Part shown: positions 39,063-50,330 of the stretch, one piece after another | Numbering within the stretch: position 1 is the stretch's first letter | Layout: the number at the start of each line of letters is the position of its first letter | Notes under the pieces: model-generated | The model's input: only the letters and a program-made list of their open reading frames with translations | The model's database searches: none | What the model was told of the DNA's origin: nothing | Assembly: GCA_037178625.1 (NCBI GenBank) | Contig: CM074135.1 | Span: 2,358,001 to 2,422,000 of the forward strand | From: Skeletonema tropicum | Lineage: Eukaryota > Bacillariophyta > Thalassiosirophyceae > Thalassiosirales > Thalassiosiraceae | Length of the DNA: 64,000 nt | Reading direction: 5' to 3' | Made by a program: the position numbers and the translations under genes

Positions 39063-42000
39063 ATGACGACAACATCACCACCATCCTACCGTCCAACCGC
39101 ACTCGAACGAGCGTACGCCTCGCACCTCCTCCAAACCTACTTTCAAACACCCCACAACCCACACAACGATAACGACTGACAACACCACCCCCCTTCGCAT
39201 CCCAGGACGTCAGGCAGTACCCTTCCTCACCACCTCAGGAGTCGAACGGACATTACTACGATTATTCTGGAGTGTCGTTGATCCAGAGGCGGTGGGGACA
39301 TTGGTAGTTCGGAATCAGTTTCAAGTGTTGTTACGATTGGTTGCCATGGCTCAGGCTCATTTCCTCCCTCCCTTGAATGATACAACAGCTGATGGAATGA
39401 CGGATGACGACAAGATTGAAATATTGACAAACACTCTTCAAGAGAATTCACACTTGGTGATTGCATTACCGACATTTAGTGCGGATGTTCCAGTGCCGAG
39501 TGTAGCGTATTTGTTGGCGACATTTCCTTCCAAGATGTCTAAAACTTCAAATAATGAGAATTCCATGCTGGATTATTCCATGAATGATACTAATAATGTG
39601 ATAATGTCTGTGTCGGACTGCATTTGGATCATTGCCAGAGGTGGAAGATCGACCTTTGCCTTCGTTGCAGTCTCCGGCGGTAGCAGTGGAAGGATATCAA
39701 GTCTTTGCCTGATGATGATAATGGTGATATTATTGCATCAGAGGGAGAAACGAATCAGAATGACATGGGAGGATTTGGTACGACTGACCAAGAGTTTGGT
39801 GACTTTGGTGATAGTACGAATATTCCAAGTCAAACAAATAATGAAGAAATGGGGAGTGACTACAATCCCATATCTTCCACTGCTGTAGTCGAAAACGAAA
39901 ATGGTGGTGATGATTTTGGTAATTTTGGTTCAGCTGATGATACTGTTGCAAATGTCGTAAATGACAGTGATAATGCTGAAGCAGAATATGATGATGATTT
40001 TGGGCAACTTTGGTTCAGCTGATACCGCCACAAATGTTGTGAATGAAGGAGACAATACTGTTGAAGAAGATGATGATTTTGGCAATTTTGGTTCAGCAGA
40101 TACCGCTACAGCACCATCTATGCAGGTGACGAATGCGCATGACGATGACGGTGGTAGTATGTCTGTATTTGATGCATTTGGTGACGCCGAGGATAAGCCG
40201 CTACCACCAGTTGGGAGGATTTCCATCCATTTCGAATGAAACAGGGGCAACAGACGATGATGATGGCTTTGGCTTTGGATCATTTGAGGCGACGGTGGAA
40301 GAAGAAGAAGGAAGCAATACTTTTGATGATGCTCCAGTGGATGATGATAACTTTGGAAATTTTGAGGGTGCAGCAGCTGTGACAACAACTAACCGCATGC
40401 GGAAGAAATTGTTGACGACGCTCCAGTAGAAGATAGCTTTGGTTCGTTTGCAGGGGCATGTGGCGAAAATGTAGATTCAACAGAACCCGATATAAGTTTT
40501 GGGACGTTTGAAGGTGCAGGTGGCGAAGGAGATATCGTGGAACCGGAACCAGAACAGATCATAGACCCACAATCCGAAAATCCCATGCAACTCCCTCTTC
40601 CGACCCATTTGGTTCATTGCCAGAAGTGGAAAATCTTCCATTGCCTCCATTAACATCACCCTTTTACGATGAAAAGAAGTCTCTCGATGCAACCACAACA
40701 AAGGTAGAAGAAGAGGATGATGATTTTGGTGACTTTGATAGTTCAGATGTACCTGCTGCATCCCAACCTTCCCATTCTGAAGTGAAGAATCCCGAGGAAA
40801 TGATGATCTCAAATGATGACGATTTTGGAGGTTTTGAAAGTACATGCCGTTGCAAACGAAACCAATGAAGAAATAAAATCAAACGATGATGCAGTAGGAG
40901 GATGAGTTCGGCGCGTTTGGAGAGTCTACTGTATCGCCACTTAATGACGTTGATGCTCCAGTAGAAGATAGTTTTGGAACGTTTGAGGGTGCAGGCGACG
41001 AAGGAGATATCGTGGAACCGGAACCAGAACAGAACACAGAATCGCAATCAGAAATCCTTGCAACTACCTCTGACCTACCTAGTACATCCCAATCCGACGA
41101 CCCATTTGGTTCATTGCCAGAAGTCGAAAATCTTCCGTTGCCTCCATTAACATCACCCTTTTATGATGAAAAGAAATCTCTCGATGCAACCACAACACAG
41201 GTAGAAGAAGAGGATGACGATTTTGGTGACTTTGATAGTCCAGATGTACCTGGTGCATCACAATCTTCCCATTCTGAAGTGAATAATCCCGAGCAAACGA
41301 TGATCTCAAACGATGACGATTTTGGAGGTTTTGAAAGTACAGCCGTTGCAACCGAAATCAATGAAGAAATAGAATCAAATGATGCAGCGGAAGACGACTT
41401 CGGCGCATTTGGAGAGTCTACTGTATCGCAACTTAATGACACATCTCCCGAGGTTGCCAGGTCGGAACAACCAATTGATGCAAATTTGTCCTCATTTTCA
41501 GAAGAAAAGAAATCTCACGAGGATGCTGATGTTGGTGGGATCGTTGTCAATAGTCAAGATAAAGCTGATTGTGAAGAGCCAAAGCAGTCATTTGGTATGT
41601 CAGCTTTTGATGCATTTGGTGACATTGAAGATGCACCACTACCATCTCTAAGTGACTTTGCACCAAGTACAAACAAAGAAAACGAAGCGACCGAGACAGG
41701 CGAAGTGAATGGAAATTATAATGACGAGAGCTTTGGAGCATTTGGTACAGTGGAAACAACTGAACCAAATGTTGACGCTCCAGTAGATGACAGTTTCGGT
41801 ACGTTTGAAGATGGTCAACCCGTAGATGAGAGCTTTGGAACCTTTGAAGGCGTAGCTGAAGAAAGTGCAGAACCAGAACAAGCCGTAGATGAGAGCTTTG
41901 GGACATTTGAGGGTGAACTCCACGAGACCGACCAGGTAGAAGCCAATGTTGATGGCGGAGAAAAGAAGACAGCCGAATTAGAACAAGGGATGACAGCCCA

Positions 42001-44016
42001 AGCAGAAATTCCCGCCACTTCATTCGGCTTACCTAGCCCAACTCCATCCGATCCTTTTGGCTCTTTGCCAGAAATAGAAAATCTTCCTTTACCCCCCTTA
42101 ACGTCGCCTCCTTTTGTGGAAAGGAAATTAGAAGATGCTGCCTTGAAAGTCGAAGACAACACAATAGATTCGGAAAACGACGGCTTTGGTGACTTTGATA
42201 GTGTTCCTGTTGGCGACGCTACACGTATTGTTCTGCCCCATGAATCTGAGCAGATGGATGAAGATGCCTTTAGTGGCTTTGAAAGTACTACGCTACCAGT
42301 TCAAGCAAACGAAGATGTGATTGTTAGCACAACTAATGGCACCAATGATAATACAATTGGAGTACTTAACGAGACACATGGCGAGGACGATTTTGGTGAT
42401 TTTGGGGAAGCAGAAGTTCCAGCACCACCATTGGATACGGCTTTGGCAGAGAGCGACGATGACTTTGGCGATTTCGGAGCAGCCGAAGTTCCAGCACCAC
42501 CATTGGATGCGACTTCAACGGGAGTGGATGTAGCGGAGAATGAAGAGGACGATTTTGGTGACTTCGGAGCAGCCGAAGTTCCTGCACCTTCGTTGGATGC
42601 GACTTCAACGGGAGTGGATGTAGCGGAGAATGAAGAGGACGATTTTGGTGATTTCGGAAATGCACCGATTCCTGCACCTCCATTATATACGGCGGCGGAA
42701 GAAGTTGATGCAGGAAAGAACGACAATGATTTTGGCGATTTCGGAGAGGCAGAAGGTCCTGCACCTCCATTGGATGCGGCTGCGGCGTCGACGGGCATAG
42801 ATGTTGCGGCAAACGCAAACAATACTGATGATGCTGATGATTTTGGTTTTGGAGATTGGGGATCTGGAGACTGGCAAGGACAAGCGCCGGAGGCTAACGA
42901 ATCAGCGCCAGCACTTGCCCCAGACATCTTATCTGGTGGTTTTGATGCCTTTGCAGCTCCTGCGCAAGAACCATCAACACTATCAGGAACTGATGAGCAA
43001 ATCACACCCACAACACCAAGTGGAGATAACGGCGACGACGAATTCGGTAGTTTCGAGGCCCCCAAAAGTAGTGATGTTACTCAAGATGAAGGATCTGACG
43101 GTTTTGTATTTATCGAGAACACAGCATCAGACAGTCAGGTTGACGCCTTTGGTGACTTTTCTTCACCAGCGAAGGAAAGCTTTTCTGCGTTTGATTCCGG
43201 TGCAGACGAAGAACAAATAATGCAGCCAAAACTCGAAGAAGAAGATGCTGACGGTTTCGGTGACTTTTCTTCACCAGCGGAGGAAAGCTTTTCTGCGTTT
43301 GATTCCGGTGCAGACGAAGAGAAAATAATGCAGCCCAAACTCGAGGAAGAAGATGCTGACGGTTTCGGCGACTTTTCTTCGTTTGATGACGGTGCAAAAC
43401 AACAAGAAATAAAAGAGGGAAGTCAGAAGAGCTCTCTATCTAGGCAAGAACTGATAAGATCTGAATACACCAATCTCATGGAACGTTGGGCCAATATCGT
43501 TAGTATCGTCAAATCAGACGTTGGAAGAGGACAAAAAATTATTGAATACATTTCAAAATCTCTCCCTGCTTCGGATAGAGCAATCATCTTCAAGTCGTCA
43601 AAGCTTCCAAAACCACATGCTAGGCCTTGCAGAGTTCGTCAGAGTTGTGAGATGCATCGCTGCCACAATTGCCGATGTATTTTGCTTGAGTGACAACATC
43701 GATCTTCAAGCTTCACATTTGGCCAAGTGGAACGACAACCCAATCATAGCTGACGCAATCGCGATAGAAACACTCTGGTCTGAAATTAGTTCCAGGATTG
43801 TTGCGCTTAATATTCTCCCACAACCACCTCAACTGGAGACAGGTCATTGAGATTCGTGCACGTGCCAAGGTTGCAACCGTCATGCACAAGACAGATCTAT
43901 GTCACCTTACATTGCAGCCGTTTGTAGACAAGACATGTACGCAATCTAGCGTTGTCTGGAATGACAACAAATATATGGCATGCGCAGCTAACTTATTGTT
44001 GCACAGAATGTCGTGA
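39063..44016 (+). CDS. Gamma-synergin-like clathrin-adaptor accessory protein, EH domain plus DDFGxF repeats, frameshifted
   Basis: The start at 39063 (MTTTSPPSYRPTALERAYAS) leads into an EH domain (GRQAVPFLTTSGVERTLLRL, NQFQVLLRLVAMAQ) after a break near 39180. The middle holds roughly thirty acidic-phenylalanine motifs of the DDFGDFG, SFGTFEG or DDFGGFE kind, like the DDFxDF peptides by which gamma-synergin and aftiphilin bind the AP-1/GGA ear. The C-terminus (QELIRSEYTNLMERWANIVS, then LAEFVRVVRCIAATIADVF, CHLTLQPFVDKTC, YMACAANLLLHRM) resembles the synergin C-terminal domain. This layout suggests a trans-Golgi/endosome coat accessory protein. At least eight frame breaks fall in 39180-41000, and two more near 43620 and 43840; 41012-43620 is clean. 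Confidence 0.72.
40530..41425 (+). repeat. Internal duplication in the synergin-like gene
   Basis: Segments around 40530-40930 and 41005-41425 share long identical phrases (for example ENLPLPPLTSPFYDEKKSLD in both) about 497 bp apart, with the first copy carrying the frame breaks. Confidence 0.75.
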
Positions 44017-44165
44017 GGAGTTATGATCGATGATTGAATGCTAGCTATTCTATTTTTAAGGCAAACGTAAAACATTAAAGGTTCCTCAACATATTGAAGT
44101 AGTTGTTTGTGTGCTGATCTCGAATTGTTTCATCCTCTCGTCAGCTCCCTTATTATTGCTTACAC

Positions 44166-45124
44166 TCATTTCCCAATCTTTGCAGAATCACCAGACACAC
44201 TCAACGTTCTCTTCAACTTATTATCCTCCTCACTTGACCCACCCCGTGTAAAACTCACATAGGCAGTCCAAAAGAACGACACCAAATGCCTGAAAGGCAT
44301 ACTGAAGTGAATTGGCATACTGAATTGAATACAGTCACTAGGTCCCCATAATTTGATCATGGCAAGACAATCTTCTTCTTTGTTGTCCCAATATTTGGTT
44401 ACACCATCTTTCATCCAGACGACTAAAGATATATAACACGCGTTGATGTACAATAATATGGGAAAAATGAGCAAACATATCACGTCAAAAAACAACAAAT
44501 TCATTTGGCACAAGAGTCATTCCATTCCATACAATACACTCACGAGGATTCCAAGAAGTTCCCGTAACAATCTCCTTACAAGTATAATAACACGGAAAAT
44601 ACATCAACGGCAAATGAACAAACACATCAAACGCCACCATCTTCAACGCATCGACCATCCCGGCCGTATCCTTCAACTTTTCCCCCAATGATAATTTCGC
44701 AAATCGTGCTCGTGTGGGGAACCATTTACCAAATTTATTCACCATGAGCCAATATTGGAATCCACCTAGGTAGGCAAAGCCGAACACGACGAATATACCA
44801 TTGCGCTTCCAATCGATTTCATTGTAGTTTTTCCGATCGACGAACTACTTGGACCATGATGTCGGCTGCGGATGTTTTGGCGGTGGCTACGCCTAGTTGG
44901 AAAATGAAGGGGTTGCGTTCTGCAAATGACATGTTGGTGGATTCTTCGACTGCTACTTTCGATGTTGTTGTTGATGTCTTTGATGTTGTTGCTATCGTTT
45001 CTGACTTTGTTGCTGCATCTTTTGCAGTGGTGCTTCGTCGAATGGCCACTTGAGATCGACCGAGTTGTTGAAAAGGTGACCGTGACGCTATCAGCCGACG
45101 TGATATCATATTTGTGGCGAACAT
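44166..45124 (-). CDS. Mpv17/PMP22-family membrane protein
   Basis: Exons are 44544-45124 and 44166-44422, with a 121-nt intron (donor GTGAGT, acceptor TTTAG) joining SWNP to LVWMKDG. The N-terminus MFATNMISRRLIASRSPFQQ is a basic organelle presequence. The Mpv17 pattern is NEIDWKRNGIFVVFGFAYLG, then MVAFDVFVHLPLMYFPCYYT, the aromatic block WDNKEEDCLAMIKLWGPSDC and the closing VSFFWTAYVSFTRG. One frame break near 44835 can be explained by a single extra T. Members are four-helix channel-like proteins of mitochondrial inner membrane, peroxisome or plastid. The C-terminal tail is charged. It converges on the synergin-like gene. Confidence 0.78.
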
Positions 45125-45636
45125 TGTAAGCTTTAATTAGTACCGTGCTAAGCTATTAGTGTCTTTTGTATTTGTTTCAGCGTTGAAATGCAGATAATAT
45201 TCTTAATGTTTCTTATTACTGACTTCAGCGGTTGCAATCAAGTGCAGTGTCAAAGTGATTTGGCAGACACATGTACCTACATGATTGACGTTGCATCACA
45301 AGCAACAACTTACCGCAAGCAAGCACCACGTCCGCTCCTATCCTACGCAATGATGACGTACTCATCTCCTTCAACATGTCACTTCATTCTCCATTTTGTG
45401 TCTGTTCTGACGTGATGTAATAAATTGCGACACACCTACCGTCGGCAGCTTTTCGCTTCTTGCTTTGACCTTTGATCTTGAACTGTTGCTGCTGCATGGC
45501 CGGCTGGACCATGCATGATGTTGTGAAGGATCCTGCCTGCAATTGTAACGCTTGCATGTAGGTGTTGGAATTAATGAAAGAAGGTTTGTTGGGAGCTACA
45601 CGTCCATTCAATCCGCATCTCTAGTTGTAGTACAGA
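45125..45636. promoter_or_regulatory. Divergent interval, Mpv17/J-domain genes
   Basis: About 510 bp between divergent starts. Short frames here have no conserved features. Confidence 0.38.
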
Positions 45637-46218
45637 ATGATGTTCCGTCGACCAAAATCCTATTCAATTACACTGCAAAAAGCACATTCCCTTCTCAAGA
45701 TACCAAGAGAATCGAGCATCAGCAGCAACAGCAGTAGCAGCAGCAGCAGCAGTAATCGTAGCAATGTGTCTCGCGATCAAATACAACATGCTTTCCGGGC
45801 AGCGGCGAAACTTCATCATCCAGATCTTGCTCGTGGCTTTGGAAATGTAGCAAAGATATCAGAAACAACCTCAACAGCAACAGCACAACCACTACTAAGC
45901 AAAGAGGCAAACAACACTGCAATTCGAGAATGCTACGAAGCACGAGAACTTTTACTAGATTATTATGTCCGGAAAAGCTATGTCCATCCAGAGATTATAA
46001 CATCAATGAAGGATAAGCCGCGTGAAAAGTATATAGATGAAACTTGGTTTTCGGTATGGAGAAATGAACGATCATTTCAGATTGAAGTGTTTTTAAGACT
46101 TTCATTGTGTTTAGGGCTTGCCGTTGGGACGTACTATCATGATCGTTACTTGCCTGAACGACGGAAGCAACAGATACAAAGGAGAGATCTAGAGTTTAGT
46201 AATTTCGGACCTCGTTGA
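45637..46218 (+). CDS. J-domain protein with C-terminal membrane segment
   Basis: A 193-residue frame. The J domain covers about residues 8-105: YSITLQKAHSLLKIP, a poly-Ser insertion coded by an AGC run, then SRDQIQHAFRAAAKLHHPDL with the diagnostic His-Pro-Asp and AIRECYEARELLLDYY. A hydrophobic segment (VFLRLSLCLGLAVGTYY) near residue 160 probably spans a membrane. It is a short, divergent co-chaperone expected to stimulate an Hsp70; the compartment could be mitochondrion or ER. The Ser insertion between helices I and II is unusual and arises from a trinucleotide repeat. It is convergent with the BRCT gene, about 70 bp between stops. Confidence 0.78.
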   Translation: MMFRRPKSYSITLQKAHSLLKIPRESSISSNSSSSSSSSNRSNVSRDQIQHAFRAAAKLHHPDLARGFGNVAKISETTSTATAQPLLSKEANNTAIRECYEARELLLDYYVRKSYVHPEIITSMKDKPREKYIDETWFSVWRNERSFQIEVFLRLSLCLGLAVGTYYHDRYLPERRKQQIQRRDLEFSNFGPR

Positions 46219-46290
46219 TGAAGAATATGCTTATTGCTCATAGTACAATGTGCTTATAATACTACATAATATTGTGTGTGTGTGGAAGAA

Positions 46291-48380
46291 TCAGTCCAAT
46301 TCAATGACTGGATTGATGCACTGTGTAATAATAACGTGAAAAAGCCACGATGTTGACACAATTTTGCCTCCCAGCTTGACAACATCTTTCACTCCTGGTT
46401 CTCTCAACTGAGACGAAGTGGCCGGATCGCTCGCGAGCACAATGGTTTTGGCAGGATCCAGAAATTTGCACGTGGCAAGTGAGCTCAAGACTTTTCCACC
46501 AGCTGCGTCAATAATCAGGGTCAATTCCTTTGTTGTGGGTGCCTTAATCCCTGCAACACCTGAGCAAATGTAAACGTAGAAACCTCCAAGAACACCACCA
46601 TTCTCACGCACCTGAATTCCATTTTGTATTGTTTGTTTCATGGAGAAACTGTAGCGTTTTTCTGCTTCTTTATCATCCACCAAAAGATAGGGCTTAGTTT
46701 CAAGCACTCGTTGTTCTTTTGCAGATTGTTCCAGCCATTTAAGTTTCACAATGTTGGGTGATCTGCAAATACAGACCATGAGCTTTGGTGTCCGTCTAAA
46801 TTTCGTTGCACCATCCGTAACGATGACATGGGTAGCAGTGTGTGCTTCCTCAATGGATTCGACTATTTCTGCACCGATTGCTTCAATCATTTTCATGTGT
46901 TGACGTGTTGCGACGAAGCCCGTGAACATGATACGGGCAGTTTCATTCCGTTCTATGGTTGCTTTTCGAGTAGGAGTTTCAGATGCACTTTCAGATGCTT
47001 CCGATAGTAGCATACTGACGGCCACTTGGACGTTACCATCTGAATTCTTTAAACAACGACGAGCCGAATCTGCTGTAAACCCCATATTGACAATCTCTCT
47101 AATTTTCACTGATGCATCGTCATCATCATCGTCATCATTTGTTTCTGCAGCTTTTGGGTTGGCAGATGCATCTTCACTCTTTTTGGCCGAAGCAGCAACT
47201 TTCTTTTCTCTTGAAGCACTAATGCCGTTGGATACCGGTGTCTTGGGCGATACACTCGTTTGTTGAGCTATCTTCGGCCCACTACTAGTTGTTGGTGTTG
47301 CAGAAGCCTTTTTCATTGCCTCAACAATTGGGCTGCGCTGCCTCGTTTTTCTTGGCTCTGCTTTGCTTGCAACCTTCTTCCTGTTCTTCTCAAATTCTGC
47401 CTGCAACTTCATTGCCATCTCATGATCTTTTTTGGCTCTTTCTCTAAAACCCTTTTCCTCTCCTTTTCTTCTTCCTCTGCAAGCTTCTTTACATACTGTT
47501 CGTCTTCCAGTGCTTGTTTGAACTTGGGATCTTTTTCAGCCAAATATTTTGCTAGTTCCCCAGATGCTGATTCGACTCGATGAGGCTCCTTCCGCCGGCT
47601 ATCTAATTCGTCATCACTGGAATCATCAGAGGAACAAGAATAGCAATCGTCACTTGAACCATCCCCGTCACAGTTGTGTGTTTCCCACAGAGTTTTCCTC
47701 TCTTCATTGTTTTCCAAGTTAGCAGCGCTATTTGTTCTTTGTTTCCTTCTTCTATTCCTTCTATCACGTCTATTCTCACGTTTGACCCATCCTACCACAT
47801 CAATTGTTGATTTTATTGCATCAGACCACTTAACATTAGTCTTTCCCTTTCCAGCAGGACGTGGCTGACATGATTCGCCATTACTTGCCAATAACCTCTC
47901 CAACACACGGCCCATGAACTTTCTTTTGCATTGCACACAGTCCGGCTCCACGGTAAATTTAACATTTTGCTGCCCATTTGGAATGTGTTCCTGACGATAA
48001 TCGTGCACAGTAACTTCATTGGATGCCTTGATACGATGCTGCAGACATGTTTTGCATATCGCAAGATTAGGGAAGGAGAGTGTTTTTATTTGAGATAATG
48101 TAGACGTGGGATCAGTGCATTCTTTCTCAGAGTATATATTGCGAGGTATGCTGCTTGGGAGCACCAACTTTGTAGTGCATTTACAAGCAGGCATGGGCAG
48201 TAACACATCGTGAGATGGACGGCATCGGTTCCGCTTCCGTTTTTTGGTGGATTGCTCATCATCTTCGCTTTCTTGGATTGCATCATACCACCCCGTTTCA
48301 CATATGCAGCAGCGTGGGAACGAGAGGTCCAGTACATCCTCCACTGCAGCAGTGACGTCGGCGAATTGAGGTGATGGCAT
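46291..48380 (-). CDS. Zinc-motif, UBA and tandem-BRCT protein, one frame break
   Basis: The start at 48380 (MPSPQFADVTAAVEDVLDLS) leads into several Cys pairs (CCICETGW, CKCTTK, CKTCLQH, CVQCKRKF), probably zinc binding. A basic region, an acidic Ser/Asp block and a coiled Glu/Lys-rich part follow, with one break near 47435. After the break come a UBA domain (VNMGFTADSARRCLKNSDGN) and two BRCT domains (ARIMFTGFVATRQHMKMIEA to WLEQSAKEQRVL, and GFYVYICSGVAGIKAPTTKE to LGGKIVSTSWLFHVII). The tandem BRCT pair is of the MDC1/PTIP type that reads phosphorylated proteins at damaged DNA. The product is probably a nuclear DNA-damage response factor. The UBA and BRCT combination is uncommon to my knowledge. 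Confidence 0.72.
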
Positions 48381-48818
48381 TTGAGAGGAGGTCTTCTTTT
48401 TTGTACCAACGCGCCAACAGCCAAAAAAATAAAATCATTGAGCAAAGCTGGGAGTTGAGAGTTGAAGTACCTAACGGTCCTCATCATACTGGTATCTAGG
48501 AAGAGTAGGCTCAAGCAAGGCAAGGGGGATGTGCACTGTGCTGTTGAAGCCATCCCAATGCTTGTACATAGGGCTTCTCCCTCTCGACCAAATCTGGCGT
48601 GGGAAGTAGATATGAATAAGATGAGGTGGTAATCAAGAGCTGTACAGAATCTTTAGTAGCAAAATAATACATTATAACTTGTTTGTGTTAATGCTTCCCC
48701 AGGTTGACGCTCTTTCATTATCGTTCCCTTGGAATTGTGTTTTTGCAATTGCTTGTTGTTGCCACTCTTCAGCCACCCACATATGTTGTGTTCATGTGCA
48801 CAGAAGAGCAATTTTTTT
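48381..48818. other. Intergenic, nothing recognised
   Basis: The upstream region of the BRCT gene and the 3' flank of eIF4E, on the same strand. Confidence 0.38.
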
Positions 48819-49381
48819 TTAACTATGATCTTTCCACTCAAACCTTGGGGTATTCTTTGCAAATTTATGCGCAGGTAACCCATTGGTCAGACATTCTACC
48901 AATTTTGTCCTAATCCTTTCCCTCACCGTAACATCCTTGGTATCCATCCATAATTCAATTTTGAATATAGGATAATTCTTTCCTTTATCTACCACCCTCA
49001 CTCCATTGATATGTAATCCCAACGAGGCATCCTCAATCGACTCTCCAATCACGCCCAGTACCAAATTTTGCCAAAATAAATCCAACACATCCGAATCTAA
49101 ATGGGTCCTCCAAAACCACTCCCCCCCAGGTTTATTCATGGGATCACCCCACTCGGGCTCTATCCCCTTTTTGAACAAACTGTACTCCTCAATAACTTCA
49201 TTGTTCATCCCCACCTTTTTTTTACTCTCGCCGTCGTAAAATATTTCGGAGGGGCGGGGGACGTGGTTGAAATAACGCCAAAAGTCTTCGACTGTGGAGA
49301 AGGTACCGAGCTGTTTCATGGAGTCCTTCCATGCGTTGGCATCCTTCTTGTGGCATGCGATGTGTTTCCACAACACCCACT
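48819..49381 (-). CDS. Translation initiation factor eIF4E family, main exon (5' exon not resolved)
   Basis: The frame begins after an acceptor-like AAAAAACAG at 49382 and has no ATG of its own, so a first exon lies upstream and could not be placed. Cap-binding family marks are AWKDSMKQLGTFSTVEDFWR, then YFNHVPRPSE, IEPEWGDPMNKPGGEWFW with the cap-stacking Trp, LFWQNLVLGVIGE, and the basic ERIRTKLVE region that contacts phosphates. The resolved part is 187 residues, close to the conserved core of eIF4E. The protein binds the 5' cap of mRNA and recruits eIF4G. Whether it is canonical eIF4E or a 4EHP-like class cannot be decided here. Confidence 0.82.
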
Positions 49382-50330
49382 CTGTTTTTTTTTTTTTTGA
49401 AAAAATGGTGAAAACGAAAGGAGGAGCAAGGTGAATGTTAGAGAGGCGAGGCTGATTGAGATGAATGGAGCTAGAGGGTAAAGCAGCAAATGTATATCCA
49501 AGAGGGCAATCGCGGGCAGCAGCAGTGGCGTAGGTTATAGACTACACCTTCACCGCACGCATTGGCGAGAAGGTCGTGCAACCGATGCAGCGTTGAAAAA
49601 ATGCTGCAAGTGATATTCTACACCTACACCACGACCAAGCACCACTGCAATGCAACCACCACATCGTCGTAAATAATCTACGAATTGACTAATGGTGCAC
49701 CACAAGTACGGCACGTTCAGCCTAACACAGCCACTCGCCGGCCCGGCGCGAACCGGCCTTATTCAAATTGTGGTCCAAAAAATGACCGTGAAAAAGCTAC
49801 AGCTCCTTCAATTTACCCAGCCAGCACGTCGAATGCCCCCTTGCAAAGAATCTTCGATTAAGATCAATTATACACACCATGTTCCAGCGGGTGGAGTTTC
49901 TTCTGGGTTCCGTCCATTGTCCTCCAAACAAGGGATGGAATGAGAGCGGCGGAGGGAGGGGAGCGGCGGCTGGCTGGCCACACAAACTTTCTACGAATCC
50001 TACGTAGGAATAGTACGATCTTGAGGAGGAGGATCTTCGGGGGAGGGATTTTCATTTTTTTGTGTTCTCTCACTGCCAAAAGCAGAATTCAGAATTCATT
50101 ATTCACTTGCATAAGTATGCATTCCGTTCGTCTCACTAACTCCAGCGCAGCGCTTACTTAGTAGTTGGTCTTACAAACAACATCACAGGCGAGCAAGCGA
50201 GAGGCTATTGATGTTAGTTTGGCAGCAGTTTGGTCTTGCCGCGCATTAGATCTACATCTACACACCTTGGAATCTTCCCAGACTGCCGAAGGTGCAGTAG
50301 TACTTCATTCAGTGTGGCCAACTGAAGATT
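49382..50330. other. Intergenic, likely contains missing eIF4E 5' exon
   Basis: A minus-strand ATG at 49560-49562 followed shortly by a GTG-rich sequence is one weak candidate for the eIF4E first exon. The GC-rich segment at 49930-49985 and the motif TACGTAGGAATAGTAC at 50001-50016 are the only other structures noticed. A plus-strand frame at 50165-50407 has no conserved features. Confidence 0.3.
50001..50016 (+). promoter_or_regulatory. TACGTAGGAATAGTAC motif, copy 1
   Basis: A 16-bp sequence repeated exactly at 54723-54738. Each copy lies about 200-330 bp upstream of a plus-strand start codon (2OG oxygenase and Nse4 genes). Related TACGTAGG sequences flank the FEN1-SWIM element. Confidence 0.35.

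Noticed and set aside
42301..43065. Long minus-strand Ser/Pro-rich frame
   Set aside because: Antisense of the DDFGDFG repeats of the synergin-like gene.
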